Shown here piece after piece: positions 25,301-32,686 of a stretch of DNA of 64,000 nucleotides; the first letter of the stretch is position 1; every line of letters begins with the position of its first letter. The notes beneath the pieces were generated by a model, which saw only the letters and a list, made by a program, of their open reading frames with translations, did no database searches and was not told the DNA's origin. The DNA is taken from positions 1-64,000 of the forward strand of contig CANIRZ010000002.1 of the NCBI GenBank assembly GCA_947470185.1, in the 5' to 3' direction. Made by a program: the position numbers and the translations under genes. Source of the stretch: Sphingomonadales bacterium. GTDB taxonomy: Bacteria > Pseudomonadota > Alphaproteobacteria > Sphingomonadales > Sphingomonadaceae.

Positions 25301-25386
25301 GAAGCGAGTGCGGCAGAATTTGCCCACACAATTAAGAAAGCCGAAAATAATAATCGGAAAAAAATAAATATTTCACTCTCAGGCAA
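22378..25386 (-). CDS. Exported TPR protein with C-terminal CHAT protease domain
   Basis: The 1002-residue protein begins with a signal peptide, followed by about 550 residues of helical TPR-type repeats and a CHAT (caspase HetF-associated with TPRs) domain. The cysteine-protease dyad is intact: H845 in 'YFATHG' and C898 in 'LSACNTA', with the 'HWQVPSAATARLM' and 'HPFFWAAFVLIGD' ends of the fold. The first codon is TTG directly after an in-frame stop and has a weak ribosome binding site; no ATG lies near the signal peptide, so the start is the least certain part. It heads the five-gene operon. CHAT proteases in other systems are activated by partner binding and cleave specific targets. Here the TpsA/TpsB pair or the CHASE2 sensor are candidate targets. 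Confidence 0.9.
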   Translation of the reverse strand: MPESEIFIFFRLLFSAFLIVWANSAALASNATAGLETLSGEKCELKGVNQQSPSSVFVDDRQLLCGGLVVGRSARLLFPENITDSGRQPLERAFSAAKRELLLNTQLICEPERYLPRDGEPVLALPCRSSTDGWPILLLAQISGGTLNIVQGPASAYPALLTLLGLQFDANRNLLVAEVRALWSAPIVIGSEVDQALIRELWSDARLANSRFAYAEAEQALRRALDVQIRIFGEDDVVTNALFLDMAMIVANLGRFDESDGLLRRAAPIIERSPSPAERARLATYRANISALRGNYTVARSEASDAVAQWRAITDARPVTDDTALARGEMAMALNLEAFVLMRSGDTTSANVLASQALLALAAAPATPVWWRADIMGVLGETSLSDGRLAAAETYFNTAIRIRKDTFGEGAGTLRLRTALARAYQAENMNTNAIIAYRDALTLARGLPRDSLPFTDEDLMPLAAAVVNYSADITDEKQRQGLFTEVFDAFQLARKPGRDRTIALSAMRLSSGSVELSALLRRVEDDNRAIARFQSELAQQQALAADDRNPETEDALVAQIASQAPRIAATRAEIATQFPDYQALKEENLSRIDDVRSRLDDNEAVITFLLGREKSFVQLIRRDGTIVAEVSAGADDIAASVKSLRRGLEIEGRSVADFDLDTAHQLFSQLLGPVLSKLGGIKRLIIVPSGALASLPFSLLVTEPANSKNYSSAAWLSRQFAITNSPSISSFIALRSTRLVGKPRHLLLAVANPLLAPPPSKGPIGSKATRAGFAGLLSSCRKDAPASPETLRMLTSLPETASEVAAVAASLKAPDAELMLAENATEANLRSKSLSDYRILYFATHGVLPGELKCESEPGLVLTPPDTIATTRSTDGLLDASEIAALELRADLVVLSACNTASDGGDKLGGETLSGLAEAFFHAGARSLLVSHWQVPSAATARLMIDVFKAVGANPDLSIDKALAQAQLKAIANPATAHPFFWAAFVLIGDGASSPLNDRAAP

Positions 25387-25453
25387 TCGTTAGAACATTC
25401 GCCCTAACGCGTTGTCATTCAGTTCGTCGTCTCTACTAAAGTCAGGGCCTACT

Positions 25454-25468
25454 GTAAAGTGTTGTAAA
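25454..25468. promoter_or_regulatory. GTAAA-N5-GTAAA direct repeat upstream of the CHAT/TPS operon
   Basis: Two GTAAA pentamers (25454-25458 and 25464-25468), within TGTAAAGT octamers, are spaced by five bases, one helical turn apart. This is the form of the CpxR box in enterobacteria and typical of OmpR-family response-regulator sites. It lies about 70 bp upstream of the TTG start of the operon. A triple version occurs at 26586-26610. Confidence 0.55.
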
Positions 25469-25587
25469 GTAAGGGCCAGTGGTAGCACACAAAACAACTC
25501 GAATGAGGCGCGCCTATTCGGTTGAGGACTACATTCGCTGGCCTCGGGGCTTCTGTAAGGCCATTACACATGGCTGCTCCGCCGAAA

Positions 25588-26544
25588 TCAAGTTCCTGGA
25601 ACACCTAGTATTTGAGCTTCCTTCAGCAGTTTGCTTTGCGCTTCCGGATTTGCCGCGACTGACTTTGTTAGTGCCGCCTTTGCTTTTGCCGTTTCACCCA
25701 ATGTCATGCGGCTACGCATCAGCATGATCCAACCGTCTACGTTTTTAGGATTGTTCGCGAGCTTGGTTTCCAGTCCTTCTACCATTGAAGTAACCATTTG
25801 CTGTTGTTGGCCCGGTGGAAGCTTGGCCGCTTGCGCCATATCCGCTTTACTAGGTCCAGGTATTGGAGCTGCCGCAATGCTTTTCAGGATCCCCGATAAG
25901 TCGCCTGTCCGTTTCTTTTGTGTACTTGCCAAGCTTTCTGTAACATCGACTTTGTGAATTTTTCCAACTTGCTCGATGGTTCTGATAAGATCGCTTTCCC
26001 AAGGCGCATCCTTCGGAGTGTCTTTCAATAACGCCAGCCAATCATTGATCGCACCTTTGTGATCGCCATCTAAATCTTTACTGACGGCAAGAAAATAGCG
26101 GGATCGCGGATCTTTTGGGTCAAGTATTATCGCTTTATCGAAAGCCGCTTTGGCTGCTTTTGGCATCGGATTGCGTTCGTCGGCCATGACCAAAGACTCT
26201 CCAAGTGATGACCAATATACTGCGCGGTCCGGTTCAAGTTTTGTTGCCTTGCCGTAGGCATTGGCCGAATCCAGATACCTGCCATTTTCGAAGTAAGACC
26301 AGCCGAGTAACTGCCATGCTTCCACATCCGTTGGATCTTTTTGCGTTCGTTCCTCCAGCGATGCGATTACGGCGTCAGGTCCGGCTGTATTAACGTCAAT
26401 GCCATTGCGGCCAGTTGGGGCGGTTGGTTCGCTTGCACTGCCAAAATTGCGTGATGCGCCAATGGCAATGGCTATAATGAAAATCACGAGAGCGCCAAAG
26501 AGAAGGACCCTTGAAATTTTAGATGTTTCAACTGTTTCAGTCAT
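25588..26544 (-). CDS. Membrane-anchored TPR protein, CcmI/CycH-like
   Basis: The 318-residue protein has one N-terminal membrane helix (about 14-30) and then TPR repeats of the CcmH/CcmI C-terminal type ('DPTDVEAWQLLGWSYFENGRYLDSANAYGKATKLEPDRAVYWSSLGE', then 'NPKNVDGWIMLMRSRMTLGETAKAKAAL'). CcmI-type proteins hold apocytochrome c for haem ligation. No other ccm genes are near, so this may be a dedicated chaperone for the multihaem cytochromes encoded next door rather than the housekeeping CcmI. It is divergent from the oxidoreductase gene; a triple GTAAA-type repeat lies between them. Confidence 0.8.
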   Translation of the reverse strand: MTETVETSKISRVLLFGALVIFIIAIAIGASRNFGSASEPTAPTGRNGIDVNTAGPDAVIASLEERTQKDPTDVEAWQLLGWSYFENGRYLDSANAYGKATKLEPDRAVYWSSLGESLVMADERNPMPKAAKAAFDKAIILDPKDPRSRYFLAVSKDLDGDHKGAINDWLALLKDTPKDAPWESDLIRTIEQVGKIHKVDVTESLASTQKKRTGDLSGILKSIAAAPIPGPSKADMAQAAKLPPGQQQQMVTSMVEGLETKLANNPKNVDGWIMLMRSRMTLGETAKAKAALTKSVAANPEAQSKLLKEAQILGVPGT

Positions 26545-26585
26545 GATCGTCTCAATTTAATTAGAATTAAGGTATAGCACTATCT

Positions 26586-26610
26586 GTAAGAGTTGGTAAA
26601 GTATCGTAAA
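26586..26610. promoter_or_regulatory. Three phased GTAA[A/G] repeats in divergent promoter
   Basis: Pentamers GTAAG (26586), GTAAA (26596) and GTAAA (26606) are spaced exactly ten bases apart, start to start. The array lies 42-66 bp upstream of the CcmI-like gene and about 90-113 bp upstream of the divergent oxidoreductase gene, so one bound regulator could serve both. The spacing and sequence match the element upstream of the CHAT operon. Confidence 0.55.
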
Positions 26611-26698
26611 ATTGGCAGTTTGAATTTCAGGTGGGTAAGTCTCGCTGCCTTGTCCTCGGATAATTTTGTCGGTTTGGTCATGATGGGGGAATAATGGC

Positions 26699-29149
26699 GT
26701 GACAACAAAATATCGCGTTGCAATCATTGGGTCCGGCCCCGCCGGACTGAGTGCTGCCTCGCGCGCCGCTGTCTTAGGTCTGACGCATGTGTTGCTTGAA
26801 AAGACCGATCACCTTTCCGACACGATATATAAGTATCAAAAGGGCAAGCATGTCATGGCGACGCCCAGCCAACTGGTCCTGCGGTCCGATGTCGACTTTG
26901 GTGCAGGGAAGCGTGAAGTCATACTTGATACATGGGACAGTCAAACCGGCGACCACAAGGTGAACGTCCGCTACCATTCAGAGGTTAAAGCGATTGAAGG
27001 AGAGCAGGGAAGCTTCCGTTTGCAGCTGACCGATGGTGCTGTCATTGAAGCGGAAACTGTCATCCTTGCCATCGGGACGCAGGGGAACCCCAATTTGATG
27101 CGTTGTGATGGCGGCGGGTTGTCCCATATCCAATATACACTTGATGACCCCGGCGCCTATATCGACGAACATATCGCCGTGATCGGCGCAGGCGATGCCG
27201 GTATAGAGAACGCGCTCGGTCTCGCGGCGGATCCTGAGCAGCGCAACACGGTTACAATTGTCAACCGGAACGCAGAATTTACCACCGCCAAAGATGCCAA
27301 TATCAAAGCCTTAATTGCTGCGCGCGATATCGGTCGGGTGATTGTGCGGACGGGCACAACGCCCACGCTGGTTGAACCTGGTTTCATCACCTATGATACC
27401 CCAGACGGCGAAGCGAAGGTCAAATGCGATCGGATTATCGCGCGTATGGGGTCGGCGCCGCCGCGTAAATTTATCGAGAGTTGCGGCGTAGAGTTTACCA
27501 GCGAAGACCGCGTTGCATTTCCAAAATTGTCGCCTTCCTTTGAATCAACAAAACAGGGCATCTATGTCATCGGCGCGTTGGCAGGTTATCCGCTGATTAA
27601 GCATTGCATGAACCAAGGCTATGATGTTGTTGAATTCATCAATGGCAACAATGCATTGAAGCCAGCAGATGAACCAATCCTTGAGGCCAAGTTCAAAGAA
27701 TTGCCGGGTCGCAAAAGTGTCGAGGAATGGCTGGAATTTCTGCGGTCCAATATAACGATATTGAACGGCCTTACACCGCTGCAAATGCGCGAGTTTATGC
27801 TCGATTCCGACGCGCGGTTTTACCGGAGCGGAGAAACGATTTTTGAACGTAATGATCCCGGGGCATCATTGTTTTCGATCGCTAGCGGTTCGGTCGAGGT
27901 ATTGATTGACGCACATGACCCGACCAAAATTGTTCCTATCAACACGGGTTCAATCTTTGGCGAAGTTGGATTGATTTCGGGTCGGCGGCGCGGGGCCACG
28001 ATCCGCGCTGGCGAGGATTCTATCTGCGTCGAAATCTCGCGCACTGCCGCGCTGAAGCTGCAGAGCTCGGTGCCTGCCGCAAAGCGTGCAATTGAACGCA
28101 TCTCAACCGAACGCCAATTGCTCCAGCTTTTCGGGTCTGGACTTGTTTCGTCAGATTTGACCGAAGTCCTGGACAATAGCGAAATCCAAACCGTGAGCGC
28201 GGGTAAGCCGGTAATTACCGAAGGTGATGAGGGCGATGACATTTTCATCATCCGCCAAGGTTCTATGGTCGTTGAAAAGAAGGTCGCTGGAAAACAGGTT
28301 TTTCTGTCCTATCTTCCCGCGGGTTCCTATGTCGGCGAAATGGCGCTGATCGGGAATACCCGCCGAACGGCCACTGTTAAAGCAGCGGTCAAATCCGAAG
28401 TGATCAAACTCGACGGCGCTACGTTCAAAGCACTGCTAGAGATGAAACCGGAACTGCTGGCGCGGATCAAATCCGACATGGCATCGCGCCAAGACCTCAA
28501 CGCATTTATGGAAGCCAAGAAGGACAGTTTTTCCAGCGTCGTTGATTACTATTCCAACGTCGCCAATTTCCTCGTTGAGAACGGAATGGGTGAGGCGACC
28601 GACGTGCTGTTGATAGACGAAAGTCTATGTGTTGGTTGCGATAACTGTGAAAAAGCCTGCGCCGACAGTCATGAGGGTTTGTCACGCTTAGACCGCGAGG
28701 CGGGGCGGACTTACGCGCATCTTCATGTGCCTACGTCATGTCGTCACTGCGAACACCCGCATTGTATGGCAGATTGCCCTCCCAATGCCATCCACCGCGG
28801 TCCTGATGGTGAGGTATTCATTGACGACACCTGCATCGGGTGTGGCAATTGCCAGCGCAACTGCCCTTACGGCGTTATCCGCATGGAAGCCGAACCACCG
28901 AAAAAGCCTGGATTACTGAGTTGGATGATGTTGGGCATGGGGCCAGGGCCAGGCGAGCCGAGTAAGAAATGGTCGTATAAAAATGTTGACCCCAATGTAG
29001 AGAAGCCCAAAAAAGCAATTAAGTGCGATATGTGTTCTGGCATTGATGGTGGTCCTGCTTGTGTAAGGGCCTGCCCCACTGGCGCGGCGATACGTGTATC
29101 CCCCGAGAAGTTCTTGACTGTCGCCAGACTTGAAGGCGATGGCGGCTGA
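26699..29149 (+). CDS. FAD-dependent oxidoreductase with two cyclic-nucleotide-binding domains and a four-cluster ferredoxin domain
   Basis: The 816-residue protein joins four modules. Residues 1-315 form a thioredoxin-reductase-like FAD/NAD(P) unit ('IIGSGPAGLSAAS' at 9-21, second Rossmann motif 'VIGAGDAGIENAL' at 161-173). Residues 370-470 and 490-600 are cNMP-binding domains, each with a phosphate cassette ('FGEVGLISGRRRGAT' and 'VGEMALIGNTRRTAT'). Residues 644-800 hold four cysteine quartets, probably [4Fe-4S], like the DmsB/HycB electron-transfer subunits. I see no redox-active CXXC of thioredoxin reductase. It likely moves electrons from NAD(P)H to the membrane partner under cyclic-nucleotide control. 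The GTG start follows a GGGGGA site; its stop overlaps the next start (TGATG). Confidence 0.9.
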   Translation: MTTKYRVAIIGSGPAGLSAASRAAVLGLTHVLLEKTDHLSDTIYKYQKGKHVMATPSQLVLRSDVDFGAGKREVILDTWDSQTGDHKVNVRYHSEVKAIEGEQGSFRLQLTDGAVIEAETVILAIGTQGNPNLMRCDGGGLSHIQYTLDDPGAYIDEHIAVIGAGDAGIENALGLAADPEQRNTVTIVNRNAEFTTAKDANIKALIAARDIGRVIVRTGTTPTLVEPGFITYDTPDGEAKVKCDRIIARMGSAPPRKFIESCGVEFTSEDRVAFPKLSPSFESTKQGIYVIGALAGYPLIKHCMNQGYDVVEFINGNNALKPADEPILEAKFKELPGRKSVEEWLEFLRSNITILNGLTPLQMREFMLDSDARFYRSGETIFERNDPGASLFSIASGSVEVLIDAHDPTKIVPINTGSIFGEVGLISGRRRGATIRAGEDSICVEISRTAALKLQSSVPAAKRAIERISTERQLLQLFGSGLVSSDLTEVLDNSEIQTVSAGKPVITEGDEGDDIFIIRQGSMVVEKKVAGKQVFLSYLPAGSYVGEMALIGNTRRTATVKAAVKSEVIKLDGATFKALLEMKPELLARIKSDMASRQDLNAFMEAKKDSFSSVVDYYSNVANFLVENGMGEATDVLLIDESLCVGCDNCEKACADSHEGLSRLDREAGRTYAHLHVPTSCRHCEHPHCMADCPPNAIHRGPDGEVFIDDTCIGCGNCQRNCPYGVIRMEAEPPKKPGLLSWMMLGMGPGPGEPSKKWSYKNVDPNVEKPKKAIKCDMCSGIDGGPACVRACPTGAAIRVSPEKFLTVARLEGDGG

Positions 29150-30024
29150 TGGCGGGGCGCGCAGCACAGTCCGGACGAGTGCGGAGCGATGGGACGCATG
29201 AGGGATTTTTGCGCCATGAGAATTTTCGCTGGCTAAAAATCGCAACGATGATGTCGCTTTTGGCTCTAGTCAGTTATCTTTTGATTGATGTCCAGCCGCG
29301 CCACAATGGCGGCAGTTGGTTCGGCTACACGTTGGGTACTATTGGCGTCCTGATAATCTTGTGGCTCAGTCTAATAGGTATTCGCAAACGCAAGATGTCG
29401 CGCGGCCATTGGTCCTTAAAGGCATGGACTTCGGCGCATGTCTATCTTGGTCTTAGCCTGATTGTGATCGCAACGCTGCATACCGGGTTCCAACTTGGAT
29501 GGAACGTCCACACGCTCGCTTACGTATTGATGATGATTGTCATCCTGTCGGGTGTCTGGGGTATTTCCGTGTACGCAACCTTACCAAAGGTTATGAGCGC
29601 CAATCGCGACCAGACGACCGAGGCACAAATGCTTGCTTCTTTGCGCTCGATTGACCGACAGCTGCATGACGCGGCGCAACCGCTTGATCAAAACCATGCC
29701 GAACTTGTGCGAAGTTCGCTGGATCAAGATCCGTTTGGTGGCGGTATAATCCGCAGGATGGCCAATCGCTACGCGACCTGCAAGACGCGTCAAGCGCATG
29801 ACGAAATTCTGGTTATTATGGGAAGTCAGCCGGGGGGCAAGGATGATCCGTTGGAGAAAGTGGGCTCGCTTTTGGGGCGAAAAAGGGCGATCCTAGCGCG
29901 GACACGGAAGCATTTGCAGTTAAAGGCCATGCTTGAAATATGGCTCTATTTGCACGTGCCGCTGACATTCGCGCTCATTGCTGCGCTTGTTGCTCATATC
30001 GTCAGCGTATTTTTCTACTGGTGA
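29149..30024 (+). CDS. Integral membrane protein, probable cytochrome b-type quinone/electron carrier
   Basis: The 291-residue protein has five membrane helices (about residues 26-45, 57-78, 96-116, 121-140 and 265-290). Paired histidines lie one helix apart: 'AHVYLGLSLIVIATLHTG' in helix 3 and 'YLHVPLTFALIAALVAH' in the last helix. This pattern is typical of bis-histidine haem b in the cytochrome b561/DUF4405 type. The region between helices 4 and 5 is a soluble cytoplasmic or periplasmic segment. It is translationally coupled to the oxidoreductase and is followed by the FHA-decahaem gene seven bases later, so it probably passes electrons between them. Family assignment is tentative. Confidence 0.75.
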   Translation: MAGRAAQSGRVRSDGTHEGFLRHENFRWLKIATMMSLLALVSYLLIDVQPRHNGGSWFGYTLGTIGVLIILWLSLIGIRKRKMSRGHWSLKAWTSAHVYLGLSLIVIATLHTGFQLGWNVHTLAYVLMMIVILSGVWGISVYATLPKVMSANRDQTTEAQMLASLRSIDRQLHDAAQPLDQNHAELVRSSLDQDPFGGGIIRRMANRYATCKTRQAHDEILVIMGSQPGGKDDPLEKVGSLLGRKRAILARTRKHLQLKAMLEIWLYLHVPLTFALIAALVAHIVSVFFYW

Positions 30025-30031
30025 CTGCAGC

Positions 30032-31822
30032 ATGAGCTTTCTTATCCGCCAAATATCGCGCACCTCCGATGGCCGGGAAATTATCCGTGCTTATCCCCAT
30101 GATGTGCGCGAGATTATAATTGGCCGTGAAGCGTCGTGCGAAATCCACCTCGCCGATTTGGCCGTTGAACTGCGCCATGCCCGTCTGACGTTGCAGGCAA
30201 ATGGCAAACTTGACGTTGTGGCGCTCGCCGGGAACGGTTTTGAGGTAGATGGTAGCAAAACGTCACAAGCTGTTATCGACCCGGCGGGTGGTTCTGAACT
30301 GCGTTTTGGCAGTCATTTGTTGGTCATTTCTGTCGACGATGGCGTAGTCGTTATCACGGCAGAGCGCATCGAAGTGCTGTCGGACTCGACCCAGGAAAAA
30401 GACGAAATTGGCCTGTTCACGTTACGGTCTATAATGCCCAGCAGGAGGCTAATGGCCTGGGCATTGTCTATCATTATTCTGCTGGCTCTGCTGGTTTGGC
30501 CCATCCACACATTCTATAATTATCAAAATGCCGAAAAGCGACCTGCGGCTTTTCACGCCGACAGTCTTTGGAGCAGCGGGTCGCTATCATCGCCGCATGC
30601 TGGATTGGGAATGGATTGCCAGTCTTGCCATACTGAAGCATTTGTTGCGGTGTCCGATAGTTCGTGTGTCTCTTGCCACGAAGATGTCCATGACCATGCC
30701 GATCCCAAAAGGCTGAAACTTGCCAAAGCTCCGCTGAATTGGGATGGAAAAATATCGCGTAAAATTGCCGAGACCTTTAGCCGGCCCGAGGGGCGCTGCG
30801 TTGAATGCCATACCGAGCACGAAGGCGCCGGACCGATGGAAGATACCAAGCAGCAATTTTGCAGCAGCTGCCATACCGATATGAACAAGCGGCTGACCGA
30901 CACTAAGATTGCCAATGCGGGTGATTTCGGCACAGCGCATCCCCAATTCAAGCCAGAGGTCATAACGGCGAACGGTTCTCCACCGAAACGGGAGCGGATA
31001 TCGCTCGATCAAAAGCCTTTGGAAGATAGCGGATTAAAGTTCCCGCACGATGTGCATCTGTCGCGGACGAACGGTGTCGCGCGTATGGGCCAGCAATTTG
31101 GTTTTGGTCAAGCGCTTGATTGCAAGGATTGCCATATAAAGACCCCCGACGGCGTTCAGTTCCAGGCCATCGATATGGAGCAGAGTTGCGCCATGTGTCA
31201 CAGTCTGGGTATTGAAAAGATCGGTGACACGGTCCGAACACTGCGTCACGGCGACCCTAAGATGGTCGTTGCCGATCTGCGTGCCTTTTATCGCGCAGGT
31301 GGCCCTTACCGTGTGCGCACGCGGCAAGTCATGGAAGGACGGAAACGTCCCGGCAGCTATGCCCGTAGCCAACCCTATTATGCCTATTTCGGCAGCGTGA
31401 ATTACAGCCGTGCTGACAGCGCCATCCGCTCTGTCTTCTCAAAGGGTGGAGCATGCTATGACTGCCATACCGTTATCACGCCACCTGCCGGTTCAGACAA
31501 TTGGCAGGTGCAAAAGGTCCATCAAACATCGCGCTTTATGATGAAGGGCTGGTTCGACCATGCGGCGCATGACACAGAGACATGCTCATCCTGTCACGCG
31601 GCGAAAAAGTCAGGCAATGCCAGTGAGTTGTTGCTACCCGGCATCAAGACATGCCGAACTTGCCACGGCGGTGAGGCGTCTAACGCAGATGTCCCATCAA
31701 GTTGCGCAATGTGCCATAGTTTCCATGCAGATGATGGCGCGCCATGGGTGCCGAAGTTTGATATGACGCGTAAACGGGATCTTAGCAAAGCCCGCGTAGA
31801 GAATATCAAGGTACGCACATAG
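30032..31822 (+). CDS. FHA-domain / transmembrane / decahaem c-type cytochrome fusion
   Basis: I start the protein at the ATG at 30032; the frame is open 18 codons further upstream inside the previous gene. The 596-residue product has an N-terminal cytoplasmic FHA-like domain (about 1-115), one membrane helix (about 139-158) and a periplasmic part with ten CXXCH haem sites between residue 196 and the C-terminus. The FHA core 'IIGREASCEIHL' is clear, but the following conserved Ser-Arg pair is replaced ('VELRHA' instead of VSRxHA), so phosphothreonine binding may be lost. A cytoplasmic FHA joined across the membrane to a decahaem is unusual. The protein could dock the oxidoreductase on the inside and hand electrons to the periplasm. 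Confidence 0.9.
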   Translation: MSFLIRQISRTSDGREIIRAYPHDVREIIIGREASCEIHLADLAVELRHARLTLQANGKLDVVALAGNGFEVDGSKTSQAVIDPAGGSELRFGSHLLVISVDDGVVVITAERIEVLSDSTQEKDEIGLFTLRSIMPSRRLMAWALSIIILLALLVWPIHTFYNYQNAEKRPAAFHADSLWSSGSLSSPHAGLGMDCQSCHTEAFVAVSDSSCVSCHEDVHDHADPKRLKLAKAPLNWDGKISRKIAETFSRPEGRCVECHTEHEGAGPMEDTKQQFCSSCHTDMNKRLTDTKIANAGDFGTAHPQFKPEVITANGSPPKRERISLDQKPLEDSGLKFPHDVHLSRTNGVARMGQQFGFGQALDCKDCHIKTPDGVQFQAIDMEQSCAMCHSLGIEKIGDTVRTLRHGDPKMVVADLRAFYRAGGPYRVRTRQVMEGRKRPGSYARSQPYYAYFGSVNYSRADSAIRSVFSKGGACYDCHTVITPPAGSDNWQVQKVHQTSRFMMKGWFDHAAHDTETCSSCHAAKKSGNASELLLPGIKTCRTCHGGEASNADVPSSCAMCHSFHADDGAPWVPKFDMTRKRDLSKARVENIKVRT

Positions 31823-31837
31823 GCAGAGGGATTTGCT

Positions 31838-32686
31838 TTGTTAATTGCTCAGGTTACCGACATTCATTTAGGATTTGATCGGGATAATCCGGTCGAGTTT
31901 AATCGCAAGCGCCTTGATAAGGTGTTGCGGCATTTGAACAATGGCCCCAACCGACCCGACTTACTCATTGCCACAGGTGATTTGACTGAACATGGGGCAT
32001 CTGCGAGCTACAGGCAACTCGCAGATGCGTTTAGTGTATGTAGTTTCCCCGTTCATATGTGTCTTGGCAATCATGATATCCGAAGCAATTTTACCGCGCA
32101 ATTCCCTGAAATTCCTGTCGTAGATGGTTTCGTTCAATATGCGTTGGAAGCTGGCGGTGTTCGCATACTAATGCTCGACACTCTGGAAGAGGGACGTCAT
32201 GGCGGTGCTTTTTGTGACACGCGCGCCAAATGGCTTCGGTCAACACTTGCACAAGACCGTGACACTCCGACCATTATTGGCATGCATCATCCACCTGTCG
32301 AAATCGGCATCGCGTGGATGAATACCCATCCCGAAGAACAATGGGTCAGCAACTTCACGCAAGCCATTCAGGATGCTCCCAATATAAAGGGAATAATGTG
32401 CGGCCATGTCCACAGATCCATTGCTGTGCCGTGGAACGGAACAGCAGTTACGATCTGCTCCTCAACCGCGGCGCAAGTAGCGTTGGACCTGAACCCGATT
32501 GATCCCGAAAAGCCGGATAACAGGGCCATGATCATCGCCGATCATCCTGCTTATGCACTACACTTCTGGAACGGGCGGGAACTTGTGTCACATTTCGACA
32601 GTGCAGGCGACCAAGCCATTCTGGCTAAATATGACAGCCATTTGCAGCCTTTCATCAAAAAGCTGATTGGCGAGCGCCCTAGCTAG
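31838..32686 (+). CDS. Metallophosphoesterase, 3',5'-cyclic-nucleotide phosphodiesterase (CpdA)-like
   Basis: The 282-residue protein has the full calcineurin-like metallophosphoesterase motif set: 'TDIHLG', 'ATGDLTEHG', 'GNHD', 'GMHHPP' and 'GHVHR'. The order, length and HHPP/GHVHR form fit class III cAMP phosphodiesterases such as CpdA; other phosphodiester substrates remain possible. It starts with TTG after an AGAGGG site, 15 bases behind the FHA-decahaem gene, and is the last plus-strand gene of this operon, overlapping the convergent decahaem gene by eight bases. Its place beside two cNMP-binding domains suggests it resets that signal. Confidence 0.85.
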   Translation: MLIAQVTDIHLGFDRDNPVEFNRKRLDKVLRHLNNGPNRPDLLIATGDLTEHGASASYRQLADAFSVCSFPVHMCLGNHDIRSNFTAQFPEIPVVDGFVQYALEAGGVRILMLDTLEEGRHGGAFCDTRAKWLRSTLAQDRDTPTIIGMHHPPVEIGIAWMNTHPEEQWVSNFTQAIQDAPNIKGIMCGHVHRSIAVPWNGTAVTICSSTAAQVALDLNPIDPEKPDNRAMIIADHPAYALHFWNGRELVSHFDSAGDQAILAKYDSHLQPFIKKLIGERPS

